The notes beneath the pieces were generated by a model. That model was not told the origin of the DNA. It saw only the letters and a list, made by a program, of their open reading frames with translations, and ran no database searches. This document shows positions 8,293-18,722 of a stretch of 64,000 nt of DNA, in pieces. Numbering within the stretch: position 1 is the first letter of the stretch; each line of letters starts with the position of its first letter. Position numbers and translations under genes: made by a program. Source of the stretch: Argyresthia goedartella (Eukaryota; Arthropoda; Insecta; Lepidoptera; Argyresthiidae); contig OX463827.1 in the NCBI GenBank assembly GCA_949825045.1, positions 642,501 through 706,500 of the forward strand, given 5' to 3'.

Positions 8293-10383
8293 CCAAATTC
8301 CAAATGTCTTTATTACTGTAGATATTTACATATACATAGCAATCGTCATTTTTTGCCACTTCTCTACATTGGACCACTGTGGGAGAAGAAGGGCGTAGAA
8401 ACTCCCACAGATTGATTTTTAGATCTCTTTTTAAAAATTGCTAATGCTTAACTAATACAAAATATAATATTTAGTCATTATCATAATTAATAAGCAGGAA
8501 TAAATAATTACAAAATTATTAACAGCAAGGTCTGTGTTGAGCCAGATTAACCCCATACAGACCCATCATTTAGGTAATCTTGAACATTGTAATATCCCTT
8601 TTTCGACAAAGTCGCTTTAACATGGATTTTAAATTGCTCAAATGGAAATTTCAAGATCTCCAGAGGTATCTTGTTGTAGTAGAGAATGCATTGACCCTTG
8701 AAAGAATTGCTAACCTTCGCGAGTCTAAACCGGGGCGCAAGTAGTCTGTGATCATTTCTTAGGTTAACATTACAGCTATCGCTAAGTTTGGGAAATTTTG
8801 TAAGGTTCTTGCGTACGTACATTATATTTTCGAAAATAAATTGACTAGCTACAGTTAGTATGTCAATTTATTTAAAAAGCTGTCTTAAGGAGTCTGTGCG
8901 TTTTAAATTATAAATTGCTCGAATAGCTCTTTTCTGTAAAATAAAAATAGTTTGAATATCCGCTGCTTTCCCCCACAACAATATACCATAGGACATGACA
9001 CTATGAAAGTAACTAAAATATACTAGCCTAGATGTAGCCACATCAGTATTTTGTCTGATGTTCCTAACAGCGTAAGCCGCAGAACTTAATTTACCAGCCA
9101 ATTTTTCTATGTGGGGTCCCCGCTGCAATTTGTTATCAATGGTTATTCCAAGAAACTTCGTGTCATTTACTAATTCTAACGTATTAGTGTCCAACACTAA
9201 ACTGGTTCCAACTTGCCTCACATTTGGAAGTAAGAATTTGATACATTTGGTTTTACCAGCATTTAACAATAAATTGTTAACTGTGAACCAATTCAAGGTT
9301 AAAGATAAATCTCTATTGACATCATCAAAATCTTCTTTTTGTCTTTCAATTTTGAAGACCAGTGAAGTATCATCAGCAAACAACACTATGTTAGTCAATT
9401 TCTCCACCATAAAAGGTAGATCGTTAATATATACCAGGAATAAGAAAGGGCCTAATATGGTACCTTGTGGAACGCCATTTTTTACCCCCGATCCATCAGA
9501 TTTAACGCCGTTGACTTCTGCCTTTTGAATTATATTGCTTAGGTATGAGCTTAGTAGATCCAACGCTTTATTTCTAACTCCGTAATGATTTAATTTCATG
9601 AGTAACGTGTCATGATCAACACAATCAAATGCCTTCGACAGATCGCAAAAAACACCGATAGCATCCTTTGCGGCTTCCCATGCAGAATAAATATGAGATA
9701 TAAGGGTAATACCTGCATCCGTAGTCGATTTACCCCTAGTGAAACCGTATGGCTTCTCGTGGAGTTTTTTTGTACGGTTGAAGTGTGAGAGCATTTGATT
9801 GAGTATAATCTTATAAAAAAATTTACTTAGTGCTGGAAGAACCGATATTGGTCTGAAATTTGACGGATCACCCTTGTCTCCCGACTTGAACAGAGGTATA
9901 AGTTTACTGTGTTTCATGAGGTCTGGGAAAGCTCCATCATCAACACATTTATTAAATATATAAGCTAGGTGTGGGGCTATAACAAGTATTATTGAACCAA
10001 TGACTTTGACTGACATACCCCACAGGTCTTCAGTAACCTGGGGACATACATGATAAAATTTAAAATCTACATTACTGTTGCTAGTGCTTTTTTTTTAACA
10101 AAACCTCTGCTTCATATGGAGATGAATTTAGACGCTCTGTTGTGAGTAAGGGTGCATTGGTGAAGAATGCTCGAGCTACCTCAGCGTTGGATTTAACAAC
10201 ACCATCACCTATCTTTAAGCAGAAATCATTATCCCTTGGTATAACTTTGCCAGTTTCACGGTTTATGATTTGCCAAACCGTTTTCATTCTATTATTTGAA
10301 TTTTGTATTTTTCTATTTATGTGTAAAGTTTTTGCAGTTCTACAAACCAACTTGAAAGTTTTGTAATATTTTTTAACATAGTC
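8293..10383 (-). mobile_element. LINE family D: RT, C-terminus and 3' UTR (3' half of a split element)
   Basis: This is the 3' half of a minus-strand LINE whose 5' half lies at about 18723-21763. The two are separated by LINE C. The 3' tail, at the left end, is a (TTTGGAA)n repeat and the 3' UTR covers 8293-8546. The 3' UTR matches 52483-52612 in the opposite orientation, defining this family's 3' end (shared CCCTTCTTCTCCCACAGTGG). Confidence 0.85.
8547..10350 (-). pseudogene. Reverse transcriptase of LINE D (three broken segments)
   Basis: Segments in order on the minus strand are 10350-10081 (linker, TVWQIINRETGK), 10016-8868 (RT) and 8822-8547 (C-terminus). The RT has PSNFRPISVLP, YGFTRGKSTTDA, CDLSKAFDCVDHDTLL, NGVPQGTILGPFLF and the active site FADD. 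It also has the C-terminal SYFHSVMSYGILLWG and QKRAIRAIYNL. Breaks: a frameshift near 10081-10100 at a run of nine A's (minus strand), and an in-frame TAA at 8868-8870. The closest relative in the window is 31265-32154. Confidence 0.85.
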
Positions 10384-10710
10384 ATGAAATTTTATAATTC
10401 ATAATTCATAATTCATAATAGTTTATTGCAAAGTCACAAAATTTCACATGGTGGTAAAATAAAAGTTAGTACATTGTGACGCCCTGCTAGGGCACAGCAA
10501 CATGCGAAGGACAGCCAGTTGTCCATTTTACGAAAAATTTAAAAAAATTGAAAAATGATTACATTTATGTTCAAAATTGTATAGAGACAATTAACAAAAT
10601 ATTGTAGAGATTATTATTATTAACAATAAATAAATAAATTAAGAGTAAATTATATAAACATTAAATTAGTAATAACATGTAATGAACAAGTAATTAGCGA
10701 CTAGAAATAT

Positions 10711-13560
10711 TTACCTAATTTTATCATTGAAAAATTCTTTCACATCATAATAGCATTTTTCAATGAGGAACTTCTTTAAATAGGTAATGAATAGTGTTTC
10801 TTTCTCTATGTTTTTTAAGTAATTTGGTATGTGATTATATATTTTGATGGCCATATGATGGGGACTAGAAGACACGAGTTCTAACTTTGAAAATGGTTTC
10901 TTTAATTTATTTTGGTCTCGATTATTCCTTTTATTTTTATTTTCTAGAGGGGAGTATAAGTTACCATGTTTTCTTACAAATTTGCAAGATTCTAATATAT
11001 ATATAGAAGTTAAGTTAAGTATTTGGAGTTTTACAAAATAAGATCTACAAGATACCATTTAGTCAATATTTGTAAGTATTCTAATACATTTCTTTTGTAG
11101 AATAAAAATATCCTTTATTTCACAACAATTCCCCCATAATATAATACCATACGATAGTCTGGAATGTGCGTATGCATAGTAGGCTGTGAGCGCAGTTTTG
11201 ACATCAGTTACCCTTTTTAGTTGATGGAGGGCATAAGTAAAAGATGAAAGTTTGTTTTGCAATCTCTGTATGTAAGGTTTCCAGCTCAAGTTTGTGTCTA
11301 GATCGATCCCCAACAAGGTTGCTGTCTTTGTAGTCTCCAGTGGTATTTGTTTATAGCAATATGAAATTTGTAATGGGACTTTTTGTGAGAGTTTGAATTG
11401 AATTATATTAGTTTTTTTAAGGTTGAGTTCTAAATTTGATTCATCTAGCCAGTCGGTGATCTTATCTAGGGTCATATCTAAGCTTTGGTTTAATTCGGTG
11501 GTATTCGAGCAGGAAAATAATATGGAAATGTCATCTGCGAAAAGGGTGCAAGGGTCATCAATTAGATTAGGTAGATTATTTATATAAATAAGAAATAATA
11601 AACTTCCCAAGACGCTACCTTGGGGAATAGATCCAGTAGAAAGGACTCTATCTGATCTAACGCATTCTACTTTACCTGTGATAAAATTGGTATTTTCAAT
11701 CTCTACGTATTGGACACGGTTATGCAGGTACGACTTGAACCACTTGTATGCTAAGCCTCTAATCCCAGAGTCGTATAGTCTTTCTAATAGAGTTTCAAAG
11801 CATACTAGAGTATGCTTTATGCAAAGCGTATGATAGATCATACGCTTTGCTCATATCGAGCAGTAAACCCACAGCATACCGTTTATTGTCTATTGATTCA
11901 AAAATTTTTTGCACATAGTTATATATTGCCAATATAGTAGACCTATTTTTACGGAACCCGTATTGGTTATCATGTAGTATGTTATATTTTTCATAGAATT
12001 TATTCAGTCGTATGGCCATAGCAGTTTCAAAAATTTTTGCTGAAGTAGGCAGTAAAGCAATAGGTCGATAATTATGAATGTCAGTGGCGTTTCCTTTTTT
12101 ATGTTTAGGTTTTATAAGAGATGTTTTTAAGGCTTCGGGAAATATTCCTTCTGTAAAAGATTGATTGATAAGTTGACAAAGGGGTACTGCCAAAATATCC
12201 GCGCAATGTTTTACCAGCAACGGAGGAATTTCATCTATACCAAAAGACTTCTTACTCTTAAGGCCTTTTATTATATTAAATGTTTCTTTTGGTTCAACAG
12301 GTGTGAGGAAAAAAGAATTTGTTATTTTACTTGCGGGAAGATTGTTTTTCTCTGATCTAGATTTATGTGACTTTCCTATAGATGCAAATAGATTATTGAA
12401 TTCATTTACAACTATTTTGGGGTTAGATAAAGTATTGTTTGAAAATTTGAGTTTTATATTTTGTATAATTTTATATTTGTTTGTTACATTGTGTATTATT
12501 TTCCACATACATTGGGTTTTATGAACTGAACTATTAAATTTATATATGTTGATAAGTTTCTTAGATTTATAAACTATCCTTTTTAGAGATTTGCAGTACA
12601 TTTTATAGTAGTTTCGTAGAACTTTATTATTAGTCTGTGATATTAGTAGTTTTAATTGTCTTTTATTGCGACATGATATTTTTATACCCTTAGTTAGGTA
12701 AGTATTTTTCTGGTTTGGCTTATATTTTATTAATATTTTAGGAATACATTTATTTAGGGCTGTATGTATAATATTATCAAATGTATTAAGATTATCATTC
12801 ACATTTTTATCAGGTACTAATATACTTTCCCAGTCTACTGTTGAGATTTCGTTTTTAAATCTATTTATATTGAAATCGTTAAAATTACGCTTGATCAATG
12901 TAAAGTGGTTAGGGTTTTGAATATTAAGAGGAGTAGAGAACAAGACACTTCTATGGTCCGAAAGACCTAATTCTTGGACATCGACATGGTAGTCTTTTTT
13001 ATTAAAGTTTGTAAAGATTAAGTCTATGCATTTTGAACTGGTTGGTGTAACTCTCGTCGGCTTTGTGACTTTTTGATGAAAATTATAACTTAACATGAAA
13101 TTTGAAAGCCTAACTTTTTCGTGTTTATTTAAAAAATCTATATTCATGTCACCAGCTATCATGATGTTTTTAGAATTTTCTTTGGTATAGATATATCTTA
13201 AAAGTTTTTCCAAAGAACTGTAAAATGTGTTAACTTCTCGACTACTACTAGGCCAATACAGATTTACAATTAATAAATTAATTATGGGAATTTCAATTGC
13301 ACATATTTCGAAAACCATTTCTATTGACATAGATGAGATGTCTATACGTTCTAAATATTCAAATGTATTTTTTATTAATATACAAACACCCCCACCTGTA
13401 TGTTGTTCACGACAGAATGTCGCGCCTAAATTATAGTTATGAATTTTTAGTAATTTCTTCTTTTCGCTACTTATCCAAGTTTCAGATATGCACAAGACAT
13501 GTAGGTTAGGTTTTTCCTCGATAAGTGCACAAGAAGATGTATTTTGTTAGAAATACTTTG
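10711..13560 (-). pseudogene. LINE C ORF2: endonuclease plus reverse transcriptase, frame-broken
   Basis: The minus-strand order is an AP-endonuclease domain (FQNIQSISNKI, CISETWIS, GGGVCILIKN, IAGDMNIDFL, GLSDHRSVLF), a linker (WKIIHNVTNKYK) and the RT. RT motifs are GIDEIPPLLVK, IHNYRPIALLP, YGFRKNRST, LDMSKAYD, IPQGSVLGSLLFLIYINN and FADD. The C-terminus is SYGIILWGNCCEI. Breaks: a frameshift near 13540; a pair of perfect hairpins at 11797-11850 directly after LDMSKAYD, which changes frame between segments 13495-11795 and 11841-11059; and an in-frame TAA at 11059-11061 before the final segment 11058-10711. Confidence 0.85.
11797..11850. repeat. Two adjacent perfect hairpins inside LINE C ORF2
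   Basis: Hairpin 1 has arms AAAGCATAC (11797-11805) and GTATGCTTT (11810-11818) with a 4-nt loop. Hairpin 2 has arms GCAAAGCGTATGAT (11821-11834) and ATCATACGCTTTGC (11837-11850) with a 2-nt loop. They interrupt the RT just after the catalytic-block SKAYD, where homologues continue with VDH. One arm of hairpin 2 encodes the normal SKAYD residues, so the other arm looks like an inverted copy, as produced by template switching. Confidence 0.85.
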
Positions 13561-13640
13561 AATATTTTGGAACAATACATTAAGGTTAGTTTCGCCATTG
13601 GGTATGGTGTTTGAGGATGGTATTGGATTTACATGGTTAT

Positions 13641-13645
13641 CTAAT
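13641..13645. repeat. Target-site duplication CTAAT, left copy (BEL element)
   Basis: CTAAT immediately precedes the terminal TGTTCAGG of the left LTR. The same pentamer follows the right LTR at 18494-18498. Five-base duplications are usual for BEL/Pao integrases. Confidence 0.85.
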
Positions 13646-14121
13646 TGTTCAGGCTTCTCGGCACCTAATGACCTCGTAGGGGCCCATCAGCTACGAGGTA
13701 GCGTAGCGATCAGTTGCCAAGAAGTGTGAACGTCGGCGATTCACCGAGCTAAAATGATTGGGTTCGATCTAACCTGGTCTGTTCTTCGGTCCCGTCAACC
13801 TCCTGTCTCTCTGCAAGGCCCGGGTGCACCCTAGGCTCTTCTTGGTAGACAGGTTATTCAACCAAACTTCTGTGTGACTGGCGGGCCAGCCTCGATCAGC
13901 ACAGTGTTCCAACACAGGTTATGTTACGTGGTAAAAAACCAATCGGCCACGTAAATGCGAACTTTATCTGGTTCGGGGAACCACAACACACTCAGCTATA
14001 TAGACAATCCTGAGGGAACCTCGAATACATTCCAGATGGACTGCGATTTAATTTCAATACCCTATCCAAAACGCGTTTACATTGCGAGGGCTTTCGTCTG
14101 TCAGTTGTCAAAAACTGCAAG
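13646..14121 (-). repeat. BEL 3' LTR, truncated at its U3 end
   Basis: Starting with TGTTCAGGCTTCTCGGC, this is nearly identical to 17947-18422. The similarity stops at CTGCAAG (14121), where the sequence passes directly into integrase coding sequence. The 5' LTR continues for about 71 bases beyond that point. The deletion therefore removed the end of the integrase ORF, the polypurine tract and the start of U3. Confidence 0.88.
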
Positions 14122-15476
14122 AAACTCCAGAAATTCTGAGTAAACTGCTGCAAGATCTGGTACCTTGACAACCGATACAATTTCACTCCCTCGAAGGGGT
14201 GCTCTGGCAACGCGTTAAGTGGCTGTCCTATCAAGAAATTGCCTGGGGTCAGAGCCTCCAGGTCATTTGGATCCGAGCTGAGCGGACACAATGGTCGCGA
14301 ATTGAGAACGGCCTCGATCTTACAAAACAATGTCGCGAGCTCCTCAAAAGTCAGCGCGGTCTGACCTACTATACGCCCCAAGTGCGTCTTAGCTGACTTA
14401 ACTACGGCCTCAAAAATCCCACCCCAGTGGGGGCAACTCGGTGGGCTGAAGGTCCACTGTATACCCCGACGGGAGAGGGCCGTTCCAATATCCACTTTAT
14501 TTACATTCAAAAAGTTGTCTATCTCTCGTAAGTATCGTTCCGCACCGACGTAGTTAGTGCCGTTATCAGAGCGGATCAAAGTTGGAAGTCCCCTTTGAGA
14601 AACAAACCTATCCAAACAAGCAATGAAAGCCTCTGTCGAGAGATCAGCAACGAGCTCGAGATGTACCGCCTTGGTGGATAAACAAACAAACACACATGAG
14701 CTATACCGGTCCAGCAGAAACCCGGCGTCAGGGTCCTCAGCCTTCTGGGTAACATGCACGGCCGCTCTGGGGCCATGATCCGAAGATACTACTACATGGC
14801 TGTGGGGCCAGTCCGATTCTCTCCTGGCAAGCCAGGGTGGTCCCCACCACAAATGGTGTCTAACGAGTTCAGGAGCCCGACATCCCCTGGATGCACAATC
14901 AGACGGGTTCAATTCTCCTGGTACATGTCTCCAGGTCAGTGGGACCTCAGACGACACAATCTGGGAGACACGGTTCGCAACAAAAACCTCTAAGTTATGG
15001 ACCGAAGCCATCATCCAGCACAAAACAATCTGGCTGTACGTCCACGCGTACACCGTATCCTCCAAAACCACTGACCCACGCAACACTGTTAGAGTGTGAT
15101 TCAAAAGTTTGGTCAAAAGAGCAGCCCCGGACAGTTCCAGTTTTGGAATCGTCTTCCTTGTCCGAATAGGCGCTACCTTGCTTTTTGCCAAAACCAAACG
15201 CACGTCGACCTCCCCGGTGGAGGTGACGGTTCGCAAATAAACCGCTGCCGCAAACCCTCGTTCAGAGGCATCACAAAACCCGTGAAGGGTTGCCCTGTAA
15301 TCCCCAGCAGGGACCAATTTCCTCGGCAGCGATACATTATTTATATTGAGGCCCAACCATTTTGCTAAATCATTCGATACAATGCAGCCCTGAGCTCCAG
15401 AATCTAATAGGGCGCGAATGTATGTTGGGTTGCCCGCCAAATCCCAAACAAGCACAGAGGCGATCGGTAACACCAC
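13992..15476 (-). pseudogene. BEL pol remnant: protease fused to RNase H and integrase core, RT missing
   Basis: This is a single open frame of 494 codons. N-terminal: aspartic protease (ALLDSGAQG). It then jumps to the RNase H domain of Pao-type pol (LHGFCDASERGFAAAVYLR, KLELSGA), followed by the connection (VPGELNPSDCASRG). After a second junction near 14760-14740 comes the integrase core (FVCLSTKAVHLEL, IRSDNGTNYVGAE and SCPHWGGIFEAVVKSAK with its Glu). The RT with its DD active site, the integrase HHCC finger and the first catalytic Asp are absent. At least two deletions left the frame open. The last codons run into LTR sequence. It was probably inactive on its own. Confidence 0.85.
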
Positions 15477-15518
15477 CGTCTCCGGTTGGGGGGCAACAAA
15501 TTGTTGGGCCGCAGATTC

Positions 15519-16793
15519 CTAGCGAGGGCCCCCGGGGCCCCACTCTGCCTGTAACCGATCAGGTATGCAGCTATATGCCAGAGGGTCCCATTGTACAAAT
15601 GGCCCACGCGCCGGTTCCATTCCCAACCTACGATTCCCCTTAAAGGGGGGTGGGCGTGAATTCAACCGTGGCCGCTCCATGAGCGTGGGGGACATCACAT
15701 GTGACCGATGAGGACGAGGCGACGAGCGGGGCGACAACTGAGGCGGCGTCCGAACCGCACCCGCATAGCTCGAAGGTGTCCCATGCCACCCGCCCGTTAC
15801 GGCCTGCTCAACACACCCAATGTCCCGCTGAGTCAGATGCTGAGTCGCAACCGAAAACTCAGGGCCCCCCATGTGATGACCCTGAGTGCGGCCCTGCACC
15901 CTAGTACTGCCCTGTGCACGTGGGGACGTTGGCCCCTGAGTTGCGCTCCGAGTCGCAAACGAATTCTCAGGGCCCCATGCCGTGTCACCCTGGGTACGGC
16001 CCTTTGGACGTGGGGACGTTGGCCCCTGAGTTGCGCTCCGAGTCGCAAACGAATTCTCAGGGCCCCATGCCGTGTCACCCTGGGTACGGCCCTGTGGACG
16101 TGGGGACGTTGGCCCCTGAGTTGTGCTCCGAGTCGCAAACGAATTCTCAGGGCCCCATGCCGTGTCACCCCGGGTACGGCCCTGTGGTGGCTGTTGGCCG
16201 GACCGGTTCATGCACAACAGATTGTTGTGAGCCCCACCACAATATCCGCACATTTTTGTGCGCGTGCAGTCCCTAGCCATGTGTGGCCCGAGGCACAGGA
16301 AACACCAGCTCCGCTGCTTGGCCATCCGGCGCCGTCCCTGAACCCTAAGTTCCCCGAACTTATTGCAATTGGCCACAGCATGGCCAATCTGCCTACAACA
16401 TGGGCAGGTCTCACTATGTGGGGTCAATGCACTCACAGTCCCATATGACTGCCGGTTGGTGCGGTCCTTCCTCGTCGGAGGGCCCCTACTCACAGCGCTC
16501 CCGGCAGCTCTCTGTGGCTCCGAAGGATGGGTGACCGTCAACCCCAAATTCTCTGCCCGTCGAGCCTCCTCTTCCAAGAATCCGACCATGTCGGAGAAGG
16601 CGGGCAGGTCCTCGGCCGACCTCCCGTGAGACTGTTCGAAACGAGTCTGCACGTCAGCGGGTAGGCGGGAAAGTACAATGTACAGCAGTAGGTACGACCA
16701 TTCACCAACCGGAAGTCCAAGATTCTCTAGAGCCTTGGTGACGGACAACAACGGGTTCAAAACCTCCGTCTGTATGGCCCCGACCTTGTTCAC
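15519..16793 (-). pseudogene. BEL gag, C-terminal part with three zinc knuckles and 90-bp repeats
   Basis: This continues gag after a frameshift relative to 17406-16702. It contains WSYLLLYIVLSRLPADVQTR and a zinc-knuckle block: CPCCRQIGHAVANC, CFLCLGPHMARDC and CGYCGGAHNNLLC (CX2CX3-4HX4C). A Pro/Gly/Thr-rich spacer with about three and a half copies of a 30-residue repeat (GRTQGDTAWGPENSFATRSA core) follows. Gag binds RNA and forms virus-like particles in the cytoplasm. The ORF stops shortly before the protease ORF at 15476. Confidence 0.85.
15919..16190 (-). repeat. 90-bp tandem repeat in the BEL gag
   Basis: The landmark GTGGGGACGTTGG recurs at about 15920, 16010 and 16100, exactly 90 bases apart, followed each time by nearly identical sequence. 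A degenerate fourth unit lies to the left, near 15840-15919. The unit length is a multiple of three, so repeat number can change without breaking gag. Confidence 0.9.
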
Positions 16794-17406
16794 TACTAAA
16801 CAAACGGTTCAGTTGGGCATCGGCCAACCTCCGTTTGTTATGGTAACGTCTGACCAACAATTGTCTGGCCGTTTCATAGTTACCCTCCGTAACTGTCAAA
16901 TGAGCGACCAGCTCCCTAGGCTCACCCCTCAATGCTGCCACCAGCTGAGCCATCTTGACAGACTTGGTAATGTCCGATCGCATGTGCACCAAACTGTCGA
17001 ACAGATTGATGAAGCTCATCCATTCACCGGACACTCCGTCAAAAGTAGGCATAGTTATGGCCGGTAACCGGGACCCTGAACCCTGAAGCGGCAGAGGTGC
17101 TTCAATGTCACCACCATGGCTGGACTCGCGCTGTCTACGTATGTCCGCAGCCTTCTGCGTGATAGCAGCTGCCATCTCCATACATTGGTCGACATCCCCT
17201 AGCAACCGTGACAGCCTGTCAGGTGCGCAACCATCAACTGATTCCGCCTGCGCGGACAATTCGAGCACCCTATTGTAACGTTCCTTAACGTCCATAGACC
17301 GCTCCAATACCACATCATGCCTATCTAAACGGTCTATCAGACCGTGTGCGGAGAAAAACCATCTGAGTTCCTTAGAAACACCCTTCTGGATTTCAGATAA
17401 CAACAT
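16702..17406 (-). pseudogene. BEL gag, N-terminal part (DUF1759-type)
   Basis: This begins MLLSEIQKGVSKELRW and contains the Pao-gag-type block: AITMPTFDGVSGEWMSFINL, FDSLVHMRSDITKSVKM, AALRGEPRELVAHLTVTEGN and YETARQLLVRRYHNKRRL. The frame is lost near 16790, and the continuation is read at 16793-15519 in another frame. A single indel would explain this. A programmed frameshift is less likely because BEL gag-pol is usually one ORF. Confidence 0.85.
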
Positions 17407-17946
17407 GATCGGAACGATACTTACTCACAATTTGCAGTAACTCAATTATATTGGACCCTCCAGTCTACAACCCAAACGAGGGAACCCTAAACCACAACTT
17501 AAACAATGTGATTTTCCTTAAACAATAGGAACCGAGTTTTATATCTATATAAATTCTGTAAATAACAATTTAGTTTCCCTTTATCACTACAACACACACA
17601 GATAGTCAATATTAGTTCAAGTTATAAATTGCTATAACTGAAAACAATGTAATAGCCTGCTATCAATAGATGTAACTACCTATATTAACCAAAACATTCA
17701 TTAGCATTACTAGACCACTAATAGATTGACTAACTGGTACTTCAATGCAAATTTCAACTCAATATCTGTCTGTCTACTACCAGCAATAGACCTATAGCTT
17801 ACAATACTACCAATCTATGTGGATATAGGAACACAACCAAGTTATCTAATAACCGCCTATACCTACAGATTGATAGTCCCAAATCGTGCCTTCCTGGAGC
17901 CCTTGACGGCTGCAAATCTCAGGAAGCCACGCTCTAGCTACCAAAA
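17407..17946 (-). other. BEL 5' leader with primer-binding site
   Basis: This is non-coding sequence between the 5' LTR and the gag start. On the minus strand TGGTAGCTAGAGCGTGGC (17926-17943) begins 3 nt after the LTR. It starts with TGG, as expected for pairing with a tRNA 3' CCA end. I did not identify the tRNA. Confidence 0.6.
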
Positions 17947-18493
17947 TGTTCAGGCTTCTCGGCACCTAATGACCTCGTAGGGGCCCATCAGCTACGAGGT
18001 AGCGTAGCGATCAGTTGCCAAGAAGTGTGAACGTCGGCGATTCACCGAGCTAAAATGATTGGGTTCGATCTAACCTGGTCTGTGCTTCGGTCCCGTCAAC
18101 CTCCTGTCTCTCTGCAAGGCCCGGGTGCACCCTAGGCTCTTCTTGGTAGACAGGTTCTTCAGCCAACCTCCTGTGTGACTGGAGGGCCAGCCTCGATCAG
18201 CACAGTGTTCCAACACAGGTTATGTTACGTGGTAAAAAACCAATCGGCCACGTAAATGCGAACTTTATCTGGTTCGGGGAACCACAACACACTCAGCTAT
18301 ATAGACAATCCTGAGGGAACCTCGAATACATTCCAGATGGACTGCGATTTAATTTCAATACCCTATCCAAAACGCGTTTACATTGCGAGGGCTTTCGTCT
18401 GTCAGTTGTCAAAAACTGCAAGGTTGGCAGCAACATCAAATTCAAAATGGCCGTTCCGAAACCATCGATCGAATATCGATTTGGAATCGAACA
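17947..18493 (-). repeat. BEL 5' LTR, complete
   Basis: This LTR is 547 bp and starts TGTTCAGG, the inverse of CCTGAACA on the coding strand. Its far end is ...AATCGAACA, i.e. TGTTCGATT on the minus strand. It therefore has TGTTC..GAACA termini and is followed directly by the CTAAT duplication at 18494-18498. The final 71 bases are missing from the opposite LTR. Confidence 0.88.
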
Positions 18494-18498
18494 CTAAT

Positions 18499-18722
18499 AG
18501 TTGAGGGACGAAAAAATGACTGACTATTATTGTTTACATAATTATCAATGTCTGTATCTATATTGTAGTTCCAGTCCTTAATTTCTACAATCTTTTTAAA
18601 GATGTCCTCAAACATAACACGCATGCCAAAGTTTTTAATAGTACCCCTACGTGGATGGAACGTCGTTTCATCGTATTTCAGATTGCGGTTTGAGTCAATC
18701 AAATATGCGTACTCGTATTTAA
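18499..18722 (-). pseudogene. LINE C ORF1 C-terminal fragment (esterase-like)
   Basis: On the minus strand the frame reads YEYAYLIDSNRNLKYDETT, FHPRRGTIKNFGMRVMFED and then IFKKIVEIKDW. The pattern (Asp/Asn-rich start, Thr-x-His-Pro-x-x-x-Gly then a helix) resembles the last block of the SGNH/esterase-type ORF1 of CR1-like LINEs. With the BEL element removed, it runs into the LINE C ORF2 start at 13645 and ends with a stop across the junction. The 5' boundary near 18722 is approximate. Confidence 0.6.

Larger units (their letters stand above)
10384..13645 (-). mobile_element. LINE family C: endonuclease, RT and 3' UTR (3' part of a split element)
   Basis: This is a minus-strand LINE inserted into LINE D. 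Its 3' tail (GAATTAT)n is at 10393-10420 on the complementary strand and its 3' UTR extends to about 10710. Its 5' remainder, the C-terminal end of ORF1, lies at 18499-18722 beyond the BEL element. The pre-insertion junction is reconstructed by the BEL target duplication CTAAT. The 5' end is truncated within ORF1. Confidence 0.82.
13646..18493 (-). mobile_element. BEL/Pao LTR retrotransposon, internally deleted, inserted in LINE C
   Basis: The element lies on the minus strand with its 5' LTR at 17947-18493 and its 3' LTR remnant at 13646-14121. It is flanked by CTAAT on both sides. Gag, protease, RNase H and part of the integrase are present, while the reverse transcriptase is absent. At about 4.8 kb it is much shorter than the usual 6-8 kb of complete BEL elements. 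It could only have moved with proteins supplied by another copy, unless the deletions arose after insertion. Confidence 0.9.

Noticed and set aside
13955..14143. Plus-strand ORF (MRTLSGSGNHNTLSY...) repeated at 18256
   Set aside because: It appears twice only because it lies in the BEL LTR, and it carries no domain.
15701..16448. Plus-strand ORFs with repeats across the BEL gag
   Set aside because: The repeats reflect the 90-bp gag minisatellite read on the wrong strand. The minus-strand reading has zinc knuckles and is the real one.
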